Below are positions 9,665 through 18,646 of a DNA stretch of 64,000 nt, one piece after another. The stretch is from Oceanobacillus sp. FSL K6-2867 (lineage in GTDB: Bacteria > Bacillota > Bacilli > Bacillales > Amphibacillaceae), in the NCBI RefSeq assembly GCF_037963145.1, contig NZ_CP150144.1, positions 3,968,001 through 4,032,000 on the forward strand, in the 5' to 3' direction. The position numbers were made by a program, and so were the translations under genes. Each line of letters opens with the position of its first letter. Position 1 is the first letter of the stretch. The notes beneath the pieces are model-generated. The model did not search any database. It was not told the origin of the DNA and saw only the letters and a program-made list of their open reading frames with translations.

Positions 9665-9701
9665 AATGTAAAGGAATTTCACTTAACAAGGGGTGTGACT
9701 C

Positions 9702-10019
9702 ATGATTGAAAAAACAACCCGCATCAATTATTTATTTGATTTTTATCAAACGCTTTTAACGCCTAAACAACGTAATTATATGGAAATGTACTACTTGGAA
9801 GATTATTCTCTTGGGGAAATCTCCGAGTTGTTTCATGTGTCGCGCCAAGCAGTATATGATAATATCAAACGTACAGAGGCAATGCTTGAATCATATGAAA
9901 AAAAATTGCATTTATATGAGAAATTTGAAGAGCGTATAGCACTTATTGAAAAACTGGAGCACATAGTATCAGATCAGTCTATTTTGAAGATGCTTCAGCA
10001 ACTAAAAGAATTAGATTAG
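9702..10019 (+). CDS. ylxM: Putative helix-turn-helix protein YlxM
   Basis: YlxM (UPF0122) is a small protein always found just before ffh in Firmicutes; work in streptococci ties it to SRP pathway function. The 105 residues resemble sigma factor region 4: [22 protein letters not shown] then an HTH ([24 protein letters not shown], about residues 39-62), and a C-terminal helix probably forming a coiled coil. GGGGTG precedes the ATG. It has its own promoter-like sequence and ends 13 bases before ffh. Role as modulator of SRP assembly is family knowledge, not visible here. Confidence 0.93.
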   Translation: MIEKTTRINYLFDFYQTLLTPKQRNYMEMYYLEDYSLGEISELFHVSRQAVYDNIKRTEAMLESYEKKLHLYEKFEERIALIEKLEHIVSDQSILKMLQQLKELD

Positions 10020-10032
10020 GAGGACACCTTCT

Positions 10033-11376
10033 ATGGCATTTGAAGGATTAGCCGACCGCCTGCAAAGTACAATAAAGAAGATTACTGGTAAGGGCAAGGT
10101 TTCTGAGCAAGATGTAAAAGAAATGACCCGTGAAGTACGTCTTGCATTACTGGAGGCAGATGTAAACTTTAAAGTGGTTAAAGAATTGATCGCTCGCATC
10201 AAGGAACGGGCAGTTGGTCAGGAAGTAATGGAAAGCCTAACACCTGGTCAACAGGTTATAAAAGTAGTAAAAGAAGAACTGACAGCGTTGATGGGCGGCG
10301 AGCAAAGCAAGATTGCTGTAGCCGATCGACCACCAACAGTCATTATGATGGTAGGTTTACAAGGCGCCGGTAAAACAACAACAACTGGAAAGCTAGCGAA
10401 TCTATTACGGAAGAAACATAATCGTTCCCCGCTATTGGTTGCTTGTGATGTGTACCGCCCCGCAGCAATTAAACAATTAGAGACATTGGGTACACAGCTG
10501 GACATGCCTGTTTTCTCCATGGGAACAGAAACAAAACCAGTTGATATTGCAACAAAGGGCATTGAGAAGGCAAAGGAAGAGCACCGTGATTATGTAATTA
10601 TCGATACTGCAGGTCGTTTGCACGTTGACACAGATTTAATGGAAGAATTACAACAAATTAAATCTGCTGTTAATCCAAATGAAATTTTCCTGGTAGTAGA
10701 TTCTATGACAGGTCAGGATGCGGTGAATGTTGCAGAAAGCTTCAATGAACAGCTTGACATTACAGGTGTGGTGCTAACGAAATTGGATGGGGATACACGT
10801 GGAGGTGCAGCATTATCGATAAAAGCTGTTACCGGCAAGCCAATTAAGTTTGCTGGAATGGGGGAAAAGCTGGACGAGCTGGAAGCATTCCATCCAGATC
10901 GGATGGCATCTCGAATTCTAGGCATGGGTGATGTGCTTTCTTTAATCGAAAAGGCACAAACGAATGTTGATGAAAAACAAGCAAAAGAATTGGAAGAAAA
11001 AATGCGTACGATGTCCTTCACGTTTGATGATTTTCTCGAACAAATGGGACAGGTTAAAAAAATGGGACCATTGGATGATTTAATGGCAATGATTCCAGGT
11101 GCAAATAAAATGAAGGGTCTTAAAAACGCACAATTGGATGAAAAACAGCTAACACAGGTTGAGGCAATCATCCAGTCGATGACGAAAAAAGAAAGACAAG
11201 ACCCAAGTATTATTAACGGTAGTCGCAGAAAGCGGATTGCCAAAGGATCCGGTACATCCGTATCCCAAGTAAACCGCTTGATCAAGCAATTCAGTGAAAT
11301 GAAAAAAATGATGAAGCAAATGACAAACATGCAAAAAGGGAAAAAAGGAAAAGGCTTAAAATTCCCGTTTATGTAA
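10033..11376 (+). CDS. ffh: Signal recognition particle protein Ffh (SRP54)
   Basis: Ffh with 4.5S/6S-like scRNA binds signal sequences of nascent membrane and secreted proteins. The 447-residue protein has the N domain, the G domain with P-loop GLQGAGKTT (residues 108-116), DTAGRLHVD, TKLDGDTRGG, and from about residue 300 the methionine-rich M domain with the RNA-binding helix-turn-helix (SRRKRIAKGSGTSVSQVNRL) and a tail rich in Met and Lys. TAGGAGGA sits 10 bases before the ATG. Length and motifs are complete. Confidence 0.98.
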   Translation: MAFEGLADRLQSTIKKITGKGKVSEQDVKEMTREVRLALLEADVNFKVVKELIARIKERAVGQEVMESLTPGQQVIKVVKEELTALMGGEQSKIAVADRPPTVIMMVGLQGAGKTTTTGKLANLLRKKHNRSPLLVACDVYRPAAIKQLETLGTQLDMPVFSMGTETKPVDIATKGIEKAKEEHRDYVIIDTAGRLHVDTDLMEELQQIKSAVNPNEIFLVVDSMTGQDAVNVAESFNEQLDITGVVLTKLDGDTRGGAALSIKAVTGKPIKFAGMGEKLDELEAFHPDRMASRILGMGDVLSLIEKAQTNVDEKQAKELEEKMRTMSFTFDDFLEQMGQVKKMGPLDDLMAMIPGANKMKGLKNAQLDEKQLTQVEAIIQSMTKKERQDPSIINGSRRKRIAKGSGTSVSQVNRLIKQFSEMKKMMKQMTNMQKGKKGKGLKFPFM

Positions 11377-11421
11377 GTTTCGGAAGCAGAAGTGCAATAA
11401 GATGCCCGAAATGAACGAGCT

Positions 11422-11456
11422 ATTACAATAAAAATATACCTTTTTATTGTTGTAAT
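11422..11456 (+). terminator. AT-rich hairpin after ffh, possible terminator
   Basis: ATTACAA at 11422 pairs with TTGTAAT ending at 11456, extended inside by an A-run against a T-run with a small bulge. It lacks GC pairs and would be weak. Confidence 0.35.
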
Positions 11457-11466
11457 GTAAAAACAC

Positions 11467-11495
11467 TTTACAGACCTATTTTTTTCTGTTAGAAT
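11467..11495 (+). promoter_or_regulatory. Promoter of rpsP operon
   Basis: TTTACA (11467-11472) and TAGAAT (11490-11495) are separated by exactly 17 bases and lie about 40 bases upstream of rpsP, a good sigma-A promoter for a ribosomal protein operon. Confidence 0.7.
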
Positions 11496-11535
11496 CTTAA
11501 ATTGTGAATAACATTTTTATTGGAGGTGCAAAATA

Positions 11536-11814
11536 ATGGCTGTTAAAATTCGTTTAAAGCGTATGGGATCTAAGAGAAACCCATTTTATCGTATCGTTGT
11601 AGCTGATTCACGTTTTCCTCGTGACGGACGTTCTATTGAACAAATTGGAACTTATAACCCAGTGGTTAATCCAGTTGAAGTTAAAATAGATGAAGAAAAA
11701 GCACTTGATTGGATGACAAAAGGTGCAAAACCAAGTGATACAGTTCGTAATCTTTTCTCAAATGAAGGCATCATGAAAAAATTCCACGACCAAAAAAACC
11801 AGGTAGAGAAGTAG
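11536..11814 (+). CDS. rpsP: 30S ribosomal protein S16
   Basis: S16 is a primary-tier assembly protein of the small ribosomal subunit. The 92-residue basic protein opens with the family signature [26 protein letters not shown] (residues 1-26; [20 protein letters not shown] is the core) and carries the GTYNPVVNP loop. TGGAGGTG precedes the ATG. It heads the rpsP-khpA-ylqD-rimM-trmD-rplS series conserved in Firmicutes, with its own promoter. Confidence 0.98.
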   Translation: MAVKIRLKRMGSKRNPFYRIVVADSRFPRDGRSIEQIGTYNPVVNPVEVKIDEEKALDWMTKGAKPSDTVRNLFSNEGIMKKFHDQKNQVEK

Positions 11815-11823
11815 TGTGATATC

Positions 11824-12051
11824 ATGAAAGCCCTAATAGAATCGATTGTTACCCCATTGGTTGATCACCCGGAGGACATCGTTGTTAAGAAGACAGAAGA
11901 AGATGCAAAGATCGTTTATCATCTTACTGTTCATCAGGAGGATGTCGGAAAGGTTATTGGAAAAAATGGACGTATTGCAAAGGCGATTCGCACGGTTGTC
12001 TATGCTGCTAAAACGGATGGTAATAAACGTATTTATTTGGACATTATGTAA
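11824..12051 (+). CDS. khpA: RNA-binding KH-domain protein KhpA
   Basis: KhpA (YlqC) is a single-KH-domain protein that pairs with KhpB/Jag in several Firmicutes and affects cell elongation and small-RNA metabolism. The 75 residues carry the type II KH GXXG loop in VGKVIGKNGRIAKAIRTVV (GKNG near residues 45-48). Only a weak ribosome-binding site (GTGTGA) precedes the ATG nine bases after the rpsP stop, so it is probably translated by coupling. A terminator hairpin begins inside its stop codon. Confidence 0.95.
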   Translation: MKALIESIVTPLVDHPEDIVVKKTEEDAKIVYHLTVHQEDVGKVIGKNGRIAKAIRTVVYAAKTDGNKRIYLDIM

Positions 12052-12090
12052 AGGGAAAGCGGACCTCCAAAGGGTTCTTCTTTCCCTTTT
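12050..12090 (+). terminator. Terminator after khpA
   Basis: AAAGGGAAAG (12050-12059) pairs perfectly with CTTTCCCTTT (12080-12089) over a 20-base loop, ending in four T. It overlaps the khpA stop and should separate rpsP-khpA from ylqD-rimM at least partly. Confidence 0.7.
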
Positions 12091-12220
12091 ACACATCTTA
12101 TAATGATTGCTTTTGACAGACAATAAACTTACAATTTTTTCTTCCTGCATAGAAGCAACTAAGAAACCTGTCAACATACTCGGCGAGTACCAAGTTTTCA
12201 TACGGGAGCGAGGAAATCCA

Positions 12221-12610
12221 GTGAATATCATTAAAAAAGTTGTAATTAAGCAAATCGTCACAGAGAAAAGTAAAGAGAAGATTTATCGCAATTTTCACGA
12301 TCATAAATTGCGACTTGAACAAGAGTGTCAACAGCTCCTTTTTGAAAAAAGAAAATTACAGCATAAAGCTGGCAGCACAAAGCAAGAAATTGAACAACGT
12401 TTCCAGCAAGAAATAAATAATCGTAAAGAAAAGATTAAACTGCTTGATTTTAAAATAAGTCAATTAGAAACGCTGGAGCTTGGAAGTGAAATTACTGAAA
12501 AAGAAGTTGATGCTCTTGTTGAAGTAAATGTAGGTTCTGACTGGAAAGAGATTATGGAGAAACAAGTAATCGTCATTAAAGATGACGTTGTTATACGAAT
12601 TGACGAATAA
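12221..12610 (+). CDS. ylqD: YlqD family protein
   Basis: YlqD is a conserved Firmicutes protein of unknown function always near rimM. The open frame could start at an ATG at 12107, but homology and an AGGA seven bases upstream favour the GTG at 12221, giving 129 residues beginning MNIIKKVVIKQIVTEKSK. The middle is a charged coiled coil (QRFQQEINNRKEKIKLLDFKIS), followed by a small beta domain with the family pattern LGSEITEKEVDALVEVNVGSDW and a terminal VIVIKDDVVIRI. A TTGACA at 12113-12118 lies upstream but lacks a well-spaced -10. Confidence 0.88.
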   Translation: MNIIKKVVIKQIVTEKSKEKIYRNFHDHKLRLEQECQQLLFEKRKLQHKAGSTKQEIEQRFQQEINNRKEKIKLLDFKISQLETLELGSEITEKEVDALVEVNVGSDWKEIMEKQVIVIKDDVVIRIDE

Positions 12611-12625
12611 TGAGTAGGTGACAAG

Positions 12626-13138
12626 ATGAATGAACGCATGTTTAATGTAGGGAAAATAGTCAACACACATGGTATCCGCGGGGAAGTCAAAGTATTGCGC
12701 ATTAGTGATTTTGAAGAGCGCTTTGCGCCCGGCGAGAAGCTATGTGTAATCAAGGATAAACAGACCATTGAACTTACAATTGCTGCCCACAGGGTGCATA
12801 AAGGGTTTGACCTTCTGCAGTTTGAAGGCTATACAAATATTAATGAGGTGGAAGACTTCAAAGGCTGCAAGTTGAAAATCAATGAAACGCAATTAACCGA
12901 GCTTGATCAAGATGAGTATTATTATCACGAAATCATTGGCTGTGAGGTTTTTACTGCTGCTGGAGAAAATATAGGGAAAATCAAAGAAATATTATCTCCT
13001 GGAGCAAATGATGTTTGGGTTGTGAAACAGAAAGTCGGAAAAGATATTCTCATCCCATACATTGATGACGTTGTAACAAAAGTTGATGTAGCGAGCAAGA
13101 AAATTGTGGTTGAACCAATGGAAGGACTGCTTGATTAA
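12626..13138 (+). CDS. rimM: 16S rRNA processing protein RimM
   Basis: RimM helps assemble the 30S subunit head and interacts with S19. The 170-residue protein has the N-terminal PRC-barrel-like RimM domain ([18 protein letters not shown], the opening signature) and the C-terminal PRC domain, including [12 protein letters not shown] and [18 protein letters not shown] precedes the ATG. Its stop overlaps the trmD start by one base (TAATG), so the two are coupled. Confidence 0.97.
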   Translation: MNERMFNVGKIVNTHGIRGEVKVLRISDFEERFAPGEKLCVIKDKQTIELTIAAHRVHKGFDLLQFEGYTNINEVEDFKGCKLKINETQLTELDQDEYYYHEIIGCEVFTAAGENIGKIKEILSPGANDVWVVKQKVGKDILIPYIDDVVTKVDVASKKIVVEPMEGLLD

Positions 13139-13881
13139 TGCATATCGATATTTTGACGCTTTTTCCAGAAATGTTTACTGGTGTTTTTCAATCATCCATC
13201 TTAAAAAAAGCTGCTGAAAAAGAAAAATTCAGCTATAATATGGTAAACTTTCGGGACTATACGAAGAATAAGCATTTAAAGGTAGACGATTATCCATATG
13301 GCGGTGGTGCAGGAATGGTACTAACTCCTCAGCCTGTATTTGACGCTGTATCCGCTGTGAAAAAAGACAGGCAGACAAAACCACGTATTATCCTTATGTG
13401 TCCGCAAGGTGAAACTTTTACGCAAAGAAAAGCAGAAGAGCTGGCAAAAGAAGAGCATCTTATTTTCATATGTGGTCATTATGAAGGATACGACGAGCGT
13501 ATCCGGGAAAACCTTGTTACCGATGAAATTTCGATTGGAGATTATGTCTTGACTGGCGGAGAGCTCGGATCAATGGTAGTTGTTGATAGTGTTGTCCGAT
13601 TGCTTCCAGATGTACTGGGAAATCAAGAATCAGCTCCAGAAGATTCATTTTCTACTGGACTATTGGAGCACCCTCATTACACAAGACCTGCAGATTTCCG
13701 CGGAATGAAGGTTCCGGACATATTGCTATCAGGAGACCATGCCAAAATAAGAAACTGGCGCAAAGAGGAATCTTTAAAACGCACCTATAATCGCCGTCCT
13801 GATCTGCTGCGGAGTTATGAATTGAACGAAGCGGAGCAAAAAATGATAGATGAGATAAGAATAAATGAAGGAAAAGAATAA
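13138..13881 (+). CDS. trmD: tRNA (guanine-37-N1)-methyltransferase TrmD
   Basis: TrmD methylates G37 next to the anticodon in tRNAs reading CNN codons, preventing +1 frameshifts. The 247-residue SPOUT-class enzyme shows [13 protein letters not shown] at the start, the trefoil-knot AdoMet site ([12 protein letters not shown] and [13 protein letters not shown], about residues 110-145) and the C-terminal helices ([13 protein letters not shown] [10 protein letters not shown]). It starts on the rimM stop, forming the standard rimM-trmD pair. Confidence 0.98.
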   Translation: MHIDILTLFPEMFTGVFQSSILKKAAEKEKFSYNMVNFRDYTKNKHLKVDDYPYGGGAGMVLTPQPVFDAVSAVKKDRQTKPRIILMCPQGETFTQRKAEELAKEEHLIFICGHYEGYDERIRENLVTDEISIGDYVLTGGELGSMVVVDSVVRLLPDVLGNQESAPEDSFSTGLLEHPHYTRPADFRGMKVPDILLSGDHAKIRNWRKEESLKRTYNRRPDLLRSYELNEAEQKMIDEIRINEGKE

Positions 13882-13929
13882 GTTACTGCAAATGATAGCT
13901 AAAAACCCTTCAATTTGTCTAAAAAAGTG

Positions 13930-13958
13930 TTGAACAATTATTTTCAATATGATATATT
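13930..13958 (+). promoter_or_regulatory. Promoter for rplS
   Basis: TTGAAC (13930-13935) and TATATT (13953-13958) with a 17-base spacer stand between trmD and rplS. Transcription would begin around 13965, right at the candidate L19 leader. Confidence 0.55.
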
Positions 13959-13964
13959 TATTAT

Positions 13965-14053
13965 TGTGCTTAGGTACGCTTAGGTACATATAAACGATGT
14001 TCCGCTTATTGCTAATTAAATAATGAGCATTGGTTTGGAAGGAGTGAAGGATA
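13965..14053 (+). promoter_or_regulatory. Candidate ribosomal protein L19 leader
   Basis: The 90-base untranslated leader begins with a perfect tandem repeat of GCTTAGGTAC (13968-13977 and 13978-13987), followed by CGATGTTCCGCT (13995-14006) and an AT-rich hairpin-like region down to the ribosome-binding site GGAAGGAG. Firmicutes rplS genes carry an autoregulatory L19 leader at this place, and the CGATGTTCCGCT phrase fits what I remember of it. Assignment rests on position and partial resemblance only; a covariance-model search would decide. Confidence 0.5.
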
Positions 14054-14398
14054 ATGCAACAACTTATTGCAGACATCACAAAAGATCAACTTCGTACTGA
14101 TCATCCTGAGTTTCGCGCTGGAGATACTGTAAAAGTACACGCGAAAGTAGTTGAGGGAACTCGTGAACGTATTCAGGTGTTCGAAGGTGTTGTAATCAAA
14201 CGTCAAAATGGTGGAATTAGTGAAACATTCACAGTAAGAAAAATTTCTTATGGTGTAGGTGTTGAACGTACTTTCCCATTACATTCACCTAGAGTTGATA
14301 AAATCGAAGTTACTCGTCGCGGTATTGTACGTCGTGCGAAACTATACTATCTTCGTAATCTACGCGGAAAAGCAGCTCGTATTAAAGAACGTCGCTAA
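14054..14398 (+). CDS. rplS: 50S ribosomal protein L19
   Basis: L19 sits at the interface between the subunits and forms part of the aminoacyl-tRNA approach. The 114-residue basic protein has the family signature [29 protein letters not shown] ([12 protein letters not shown], residues ~43-54) and ends [14 protein letters not shown]. It has a strong ribosome-binding site (GGAAGGAGTGAAGG) and is followed by a strong terminator. Own promoter and leader suggest separate control from trmD. Confidence 0.98.
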   Translation: MQQLIADITKDQLRTDHPEFRAGDTVKVHAKVVEGTRERIQVFEGVVIKRQNGGISETFTVRKISYGVGVERTFPLHSPRVDKIEVTRRGIVRRAKLYYLRNLRGKAARIKERR

Positions 14399-14429
14399 TC
14401 GACATGGGCTGACCGAAAAACGTTATTGG

Positions 14430-14464
14430 AAAGGAGCTTGGCAAATGTGCACAAGCTCCTTTTT
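14430..14464 (+). terminator. Terminator after rplS
   Basis: AAAGGAGCTTG (14430-14440) pairs perfectly with CAAGCTCCTTT (14452-14462), followed by more T residues. A standard strong intrinsic terminator ending the rpsP-rplS series. Confidence 0.92.
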
Positions 14465-14484
14465 GCTATTTAACTGGTTAAAGC

Positions 14485-14514
14485 TTGTATGAATACTTTA
14501 AGCTGGCTTACAAT
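14485..14514 (+). promoter_or_regulatory. Promoter for lepB-rbgA
   Basis: TTGTAT (14485-14490) and TACAAT (14509-14514) with an 18-base spacer stand directly after the rplS terminator and 36 bases before lepB. Confidence 0.6.
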
Positions 14515-14549
14515 AAATTATATACATAGAATCGGTCGGAGGGGAAAAT

Positions 14550-15119
14550 ATGGCGAAAAAAAAGAAAAACGAATGGTTAGATTGGATAAAAGCGCTGCTG
14601 ATGGCGTTTGGTTTGGCGTTTATCGTCCGCGCCTTTCTATTTGCTCCGATTGTAGTAGATGGACCTTCTATGCTGCCGACACTGCATGACCGGGATCAAA
14701 TGATTGTTAATAAATTCTCTTATTTTTTTCAAGAACCAGAACGATTTGATATTGTTGTTTTTCATGCTTCCGCTCAAAAGGATTTTATTAAACGCGTAAT
14801 CGGTCTTCCAGGCGAACATGTAGCGGTGGAGGATAATGAGCTTTATATTGATGGCGAACCAGTAGAAGAGCCTTTTTTGGATGAACAAAAGGATCAAATG
14901 AAACCATACCAAATGCTGACAAATGATTTTACATTAGAAGAATTGCCAGGAGGATATGAAGTGGTTCCAGAGGGACATGTTTTTGTTTTAGGCGACAACC
15001 GTGGCAATTCGACAGACAGCAGAATGCTTGGTGTCATACCGATTGATGAAATTATCGGAAAGACAAGATTAATTTATTGGCCATTTGATCGAATGCAATT
15101 AATTGGAAAGGAGGAATAA
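14550..15119 (+). CDS. lepB: Type I signal peptidase
   Basis: Signal peptidase I removes signal peptides from secreted preproteins on the outer face of the membrane. The 189-residue protein has one N-terminal transmembrane segment (about residues 12-36, ALLMAFGLAFIVRAFLF), then catalytic Ser40 in DGPSMLPTL, the general base Lys81 in DFIKRVIGLPGE, and the GDNRGNSTDSR box. This single-anchor form is the prokaryotic SipS/SipT type. GGAGGGG precedes the ATG. In B. subtilis this position between rplS and rbgA is empty or differs, whereas lepB before rbgA is common in related genera. It is three bases from rbgA. Confidence 0.96.
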   Translation: MAKKKKNEWLDWIKALLMAFGLAFIVRAFLFAPIVVDGPSMLPTLHDRDQMIVNKFSYFFQEPERFDIVVFHASAQKDFIKRVIGLPGEHVAVEDNELYIDGEPVEEPFLDEQKDQMKPYQMLTNDFTLEELPGGYEVVPEGHVFVLGDNRGNSTDSRMLGVIPIDEIIGKTRLIYWPFDRMQLIGKEE

Positions 15120-15122
15120 AAC

Positions 15123-15974
15123 ATGACAATACAATGGTTTCCGGGGCATATGGCAAAAGCGAGAAGAGAAGTAGAAGAGAGGCTGAAACTTGTAGATTTC
15201 GTGATGGAGTTAGTTGATGCACGAACTCCACTCTCCTCGCAGAATCCAATGCTCCAGCAAGTATTGCAGCAAAAATCAAAAATGATCGTTTTGATGAAAA
15301 AGGATTTAGCTGACGCGAGTCAAACAGAAAAATGGATAGCATACTTTCGAGAGAAACAAATTCCAGCAATCGCTGTTGATGTCAATAATAAGACGGATAT
15401 TAAACATGTCATTCAAATGGCAAAAGGGCTTGGACAAGCAAAATTAGATAAGCTTTTGAAAAAGGGTATTAAGCCAAGAGCTGCAAGAGCGATGATTGTA
15501 GGAATACCAAATGTTGGTAAATCAACACTTATTAATCGACTTGCAAATAAAAAAATTGCTAAGACCGGTGATCGTCCAGGGATTACAAAGCAACAGCTGT
15601 GGATTAAAGTGAAAAAAGACTTCGAATTACTTGATACACCCGGGATTCTGTGGCCGAAATTTGAAGAGGAGGCTGTTGGTTACAGGCTAGCGGCAATAGG
15701 AACAATTAAAGATCAGCTGCTTTCTTTACAGGATATTACGGTATTTGTTATCCAGTATATGCAAAAACATTATCCTGTTCAGCTCGGAGAAAGGTATGAA
15801 ATTGCCCGGGATATGGAAGATATGCTGGAAATATTTAATATAATCGGAAAGCAGCGAGGTGCACTTCTAAGTGGTGGAAATATTAATTTTGACAAGGTTG
15901 CTGAAATTGTATTAAGAGACCTTCGAACTGGAAGATTAGGTAAAATCACACTGGAAACTCCGGAAGAATCATAA
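15123..15974 (+). CDS. rbgA: Ribosome biogenesis GTPase RbgA (YlqF)
   Basis: RbgA is an essential GTPase for late 50S assembly, needed for incorporation of L16, L27 and others. The 283-residue protein is circularly permuted: the G4-like element (KKDLAD, residues 59-64) comes first, followed by G1 GIPNVGKST (127-135), G2 RPGIT and G3 DTPGILWP, then the C-terminal ANTAR-like helical domain. The N-terminal IQWFPGHMAKARRE is the family signature. It follows lepB by three bases and precedes rnhB as in B. subtilis. Confidence 0.97.
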   Translation: MTIQWFPGHMAKARREVEERLKLVDFVMELVDARTPLSSQNPMLQQVLQQKSKMIVLMKKDLADASQTEKWIAYFREKQIPAIAVDVNNKTDIKHVIQMAKGLGQAKLDKLLKKGIKPRAARAMIVGIPNVGKSTLINRLANKKIAKTGDRPGITKQQLWIKVKKDFELLDTPGILWPKFEEEAVGYRLAAIGTIKDQLLSLQDITVFVIQYMQKHYPVQLGERYEIARDMEDMLEIFNIIGKQRGALLSGGNINFDKVAEIVLRDLRTGRLGKITLETPEES

Positions 15975-16011
15975 GGCATACATCTAAAAAAGATGTGTGT
16001 CCTATTTTTTT
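15975..16011 (+). terminator. Terminator after rbgA
   Basis: An imperfect stem (GGCATACATCT at 15975-15985 with AGATGTGTGTCC at 15991-16002) around an A5 loop is followed by a T7 run interrupted by one A. It likely ends the lepB-rbgA unit. Confidence 0.75.
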
Positions 16012-16105
16012 CAGTAAAATGTTCAGCTCATGAATGCAAGCGAGAAAGGTAATGTAAAACAAACGTAAAAATGTGCCGATATAATAGAGAGAGTAAGGTG
16101 ATAGG

Positions 16106-16876
16106 ATGGAAAAGCAATCGATTGCTGTTATAAAACAACAAATTAAAAATAACGAACTAACAGATGAAATGGTACAGGAATTGATGGCAGACGAACGAAA
16201 AGGGGTCCAGCAATTACTGAAAAGCTATGAAAAGCAAAAAGTGAAAGAAAAGCAGTTAGCAGAAAAGTTTGCCGAAATGTCCCGTTATGAACAATTTGCT
16301 TATTCAAAGGGATGCGAACATATTGCAGGGGTTGATGAGGCTGGACGAGGACCTTTAGCGGGACCAGTTGTGGCAGCATCGGTAATCTTACCTAAAGATT
16401 TTAAATTGTATGGTTTAAACGATTCCAAACAATTAAATCAAGCGACAAGGGATCATTTTTTTAAAATGATTAAAGATCAAGCAGTTAGTTATGGAATTGG
16501 AATTATTGATAATCGGAAAATCGATGAAATGAATATCTTTGAAGCGACTAAGCTTGCAATGCAACAATCGATAGAACAGCTGAACCCAAGTCCGGACCAT
16601 GTGTTATTAGATGCTGTTCAGTTAAAGGCCTTACCTTATACATCAGAGTCACTGATAAAAGGAGATGCAAAAAGCATTTCGATTGCAGCGGCAAGTATAC
16701 TTGCCAAAGTGACACGGGATAATTTAATGAAAGAAATGCATGAAGAATATCCTGATTATGATTTTATCTCTAACATGGGGTATGGGACAAAGCATCATTT
16801 GGAAAAATTGCGTGAGATTGGCGCTTCACCATATCATAGAAGATCATATGCCCCTGTGAGGAATATCATTCTTTAA
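16106..16876 (+). CDS. rnhB: Ribonuclease HII
   Basis: RNase HII cuts RNA in RNA-DNA hybrids and starts removal of misincorporated ribonucleotides. The 256-residue protein has an N-terminal helical extension (~70 residues, common in Bacillus) and then the catalytic GVDEAGRGPLAGPVVAA with Asp77 and Glu78; a further acidic residue is in HVLLDAVQ and the C-terminal GYGTKHHLEKL is conserved. A TATAAT at 16080-16085 lies just upstream but has no clear -35. AAGGTGATAGG precedes the ATG. Confidence 0.97.
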   Translation: MEKQSIAVIKQQIKNNELTDEMVQELMADERKGVQQLLKSYEKQKVKEKQLAEKFAEMSRYEQFAYSKGCEHIAGVDEAGRGPLAGPVVAASVILPKDFKLYGLNDSKQLNQATRDHFFKMIKDQAVSYGIGIIDNRKIDEMNIFEATKLAMQQSIEQLNPSPDHVLLDAVQLKALPYTSESLIKGDAKSISIAAASILAKVTRDNLMKEMHEEYPDYDFISNMGYGTKHHLEKLREIGASPYHRRSYAPVRNIIL

Positions 16877-16897
16877 AGAATTGAGAGGTGTTCATTG

Positions 16898-18646
16898 ATG
16901 AGTATTCATAAGCTTACTGGAGATAGGCTGGCTAGGATTATGCAAGCTGAACAGAGATTAAGACCTGGACAAATTGTGCAAGGGGAAATTTTGAAATTAT
17001 TTCCTGAAAATAAAGCACAAATACAGCTTGGTGGACAAAAAATGATTGCTAAATTGGAGGCCGCTCTTTCAATCGGTAATACATATCATTTTCAAGTGCA
17101 AGCATCAGATGAAATGATTTATTTGAAAGTACTCAGTGAATACATAAAATCACAATCAAAAGCAAGTTTAGCATCCTTAATGAATCAGCTGAATGTGAAA
17201 CCAAATAAAATGAACCATGCTTTTATACAAGCTTTAGTGCAAGAAAATATTCCCTTTGATAAGTCTCAGCTAAAAGAAGCACTGCAGCTATTGGGGCAAT
17301 CAAAAGATAAAAAGACCGCTAAGCAAGCTTTGCTAGAAATGATTACCAGAAGGTTACCAATGACAGAATCTATTTTCCATGCTTTATCGGTAAAAAACAC
17401 GGTAAAATTCTCCAGTCAACTGAACGAGCTATTACATCAATTGAAAACAACGAGTAATCAAACAAATCTTTTGACAAGTTTGGAACAAATGATAGCACGT
17501 CCTATTAATGAGGATGCTTCTTTTGCGAAACAAATAAATATACTTAATGAACAAAATAAACAGCAGCTGTTTCATGTTATAAAAGGATTAGGGATGCTGA
17601 ATCAGCAAGTTGGTTTTGATAAATGGATATCTGAATGGCAGCAGATTGAACAAACGCTAAAAGTAGATCAACAGAACTTAAGATTACCATTTGCTTTAAA
17701 TCCCAAGGATGTTGTACAGGTTTTAGAGCAAGTTCGCACCAATCAATTTGAATTAATGGACCAGTCACAGCAGTTTTTGCAAGCATGGAAAAGTACCAAA
17801 AATAAACCTGTATTAGAACAGCATGAGTTTGCCCAGTTTAAAAAACAATTACGGCAAACTATTATTCCGTTCCTTCCAGCAAAACAGGGGAAGTTTATTC
17901 ACGAATCGGCAAACAATCCAGTCTCATTAAATAATGTAAAGAATATGTTAGAGACGCTCCTTAATCCAAATATCTATAAAGAAATAGATATACTATTAAA
18001 AGAGTTTCATTTTAATAATCTTATGCTGTCAAAAGCACCGAATGAGCAATTTATGCTGCAACTGCAGCAAGTTCTTACACATACAGGGCTGGATTATGAA
18101 CAACAGCTTGCACAAAAAAACTTCGATCAGCAAAGCTTAAAGGCAATGCTGCTTCAATTTGTACAGCAAAGTAACGGTGCTGTTCAGGAAAAGGCTGGCC
18201 AGTTGCTGCATTTTATTAATGGGATGCAGCTCAATGCAATCAATGAAACAGAAAGTATGATTCAAGCATCCCTTCAAATCCCTGCTGAAAAGCTTGGATT
18301 AGTCAATGACTTAGAGCTTGAATTCGAAAGCAGGAAAACAGAGGACGGAAACGTAAATCCGGATTACTGCCGCATTTTATTTTATTTAGAATTAAATCAA
18401 TTGAAGCAGACCATTATTGATATGCATATCCAGAAGCGTTCTGTAACAGTAACGATTTATAATGATATACAGGAATTGAAGGGGCAGACAATGCAATTAA
18501 TACCTGTACTAAAACAGGGATTAGAAGCTTTAGATTATAAGCTAGCTGCGGTAGACTTTAAATCGCTGAAAGAATTAGGGCAATCTGTTAAGGCAGGAGC
18601 AGGAAAAGCATATTCATCCTATCGAGGAGTTGATTATCGAGTATGA
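16898..18646 (+). CDS. ylqG: YlqG-like protein with FliK-type C-terminal domain
   Basis: Large, glutamine-rich, mostly helical protein (582 residues) without signal peptide, in the position of B. subtilis ylqG. An AGAGGTG at 16884-16890 fits the ATG at 16898; the in-frame TTG three bases earlier is not used. The N-terminus has a small beta segment (RPGQIVQGEILKLFPENKAQIQLGG, within residues 15-45). The C-terminal ~110 residues (LGLVNDLELEFES through AVDFKSL) look like the Flg_hook domain of flagellar hook-length protein FliK. The next gene is an FlhB C-domain homologue and overlaps it, so the two probably act together. Function is unknown; the link to export specificity switching is inference from domain likeness. 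Confidence 0.75.
   Translation: MSIHKLTGDRLARIMQAEQRLRPGQIVQGEILKLFPENKAQIQLGGQKMIAKLEAALSIGNTYHFQVQASDEMIYLKVLSEYIKSQSKASLASLMNQLNVKPNKMNHAFIQALVQENIPFDKSQLKEALQLLGQSKDKKTAKQALLEMITRRLPMTESIFHALSVKNTVKFSSQLNELLHQLKTTSNQTNLLTSLEQMIARPINEDASFAKQINILNEQNKQQLFHVIKGLGMLNQQVGFDKWISEWQQIEQTLKVDQQNLRLPFALNPKDVVQVLEQVRTNQFELMDQSQQFLQAWKSTKNKPVLEQHEFAQFKKQLRQTIIPFLPAKQGKFIHESANNPVSLNNVKNMLETLLNPNIYKEIDILLKEFHFNNLMLSKAPNEQFMLQLQQVLTHTGLDYEQQLAQKNFDQQSLKAMLLQFVQQSNGAVQEKAGQLLHFINGMQLNAINETESMIQASLQIPAEKLGLVNDLELEFESRKTEDGNVNPDYCRILFYLELNQLKQTIIDMHIQKRSVTVTIYNDIQELKGQTMQLIPVLKQGLEALDYKLAAVDFKSLKELGQSVKAGAGKAYSSYRGVDYRV

Noticed and set aside
10713..11330. 205-residue minus-strand open frame opposite ffh
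   Set aside because: A shadow of ffh codon usage; serine/isoleucine/proline-rich product without a ribosome-binding site.
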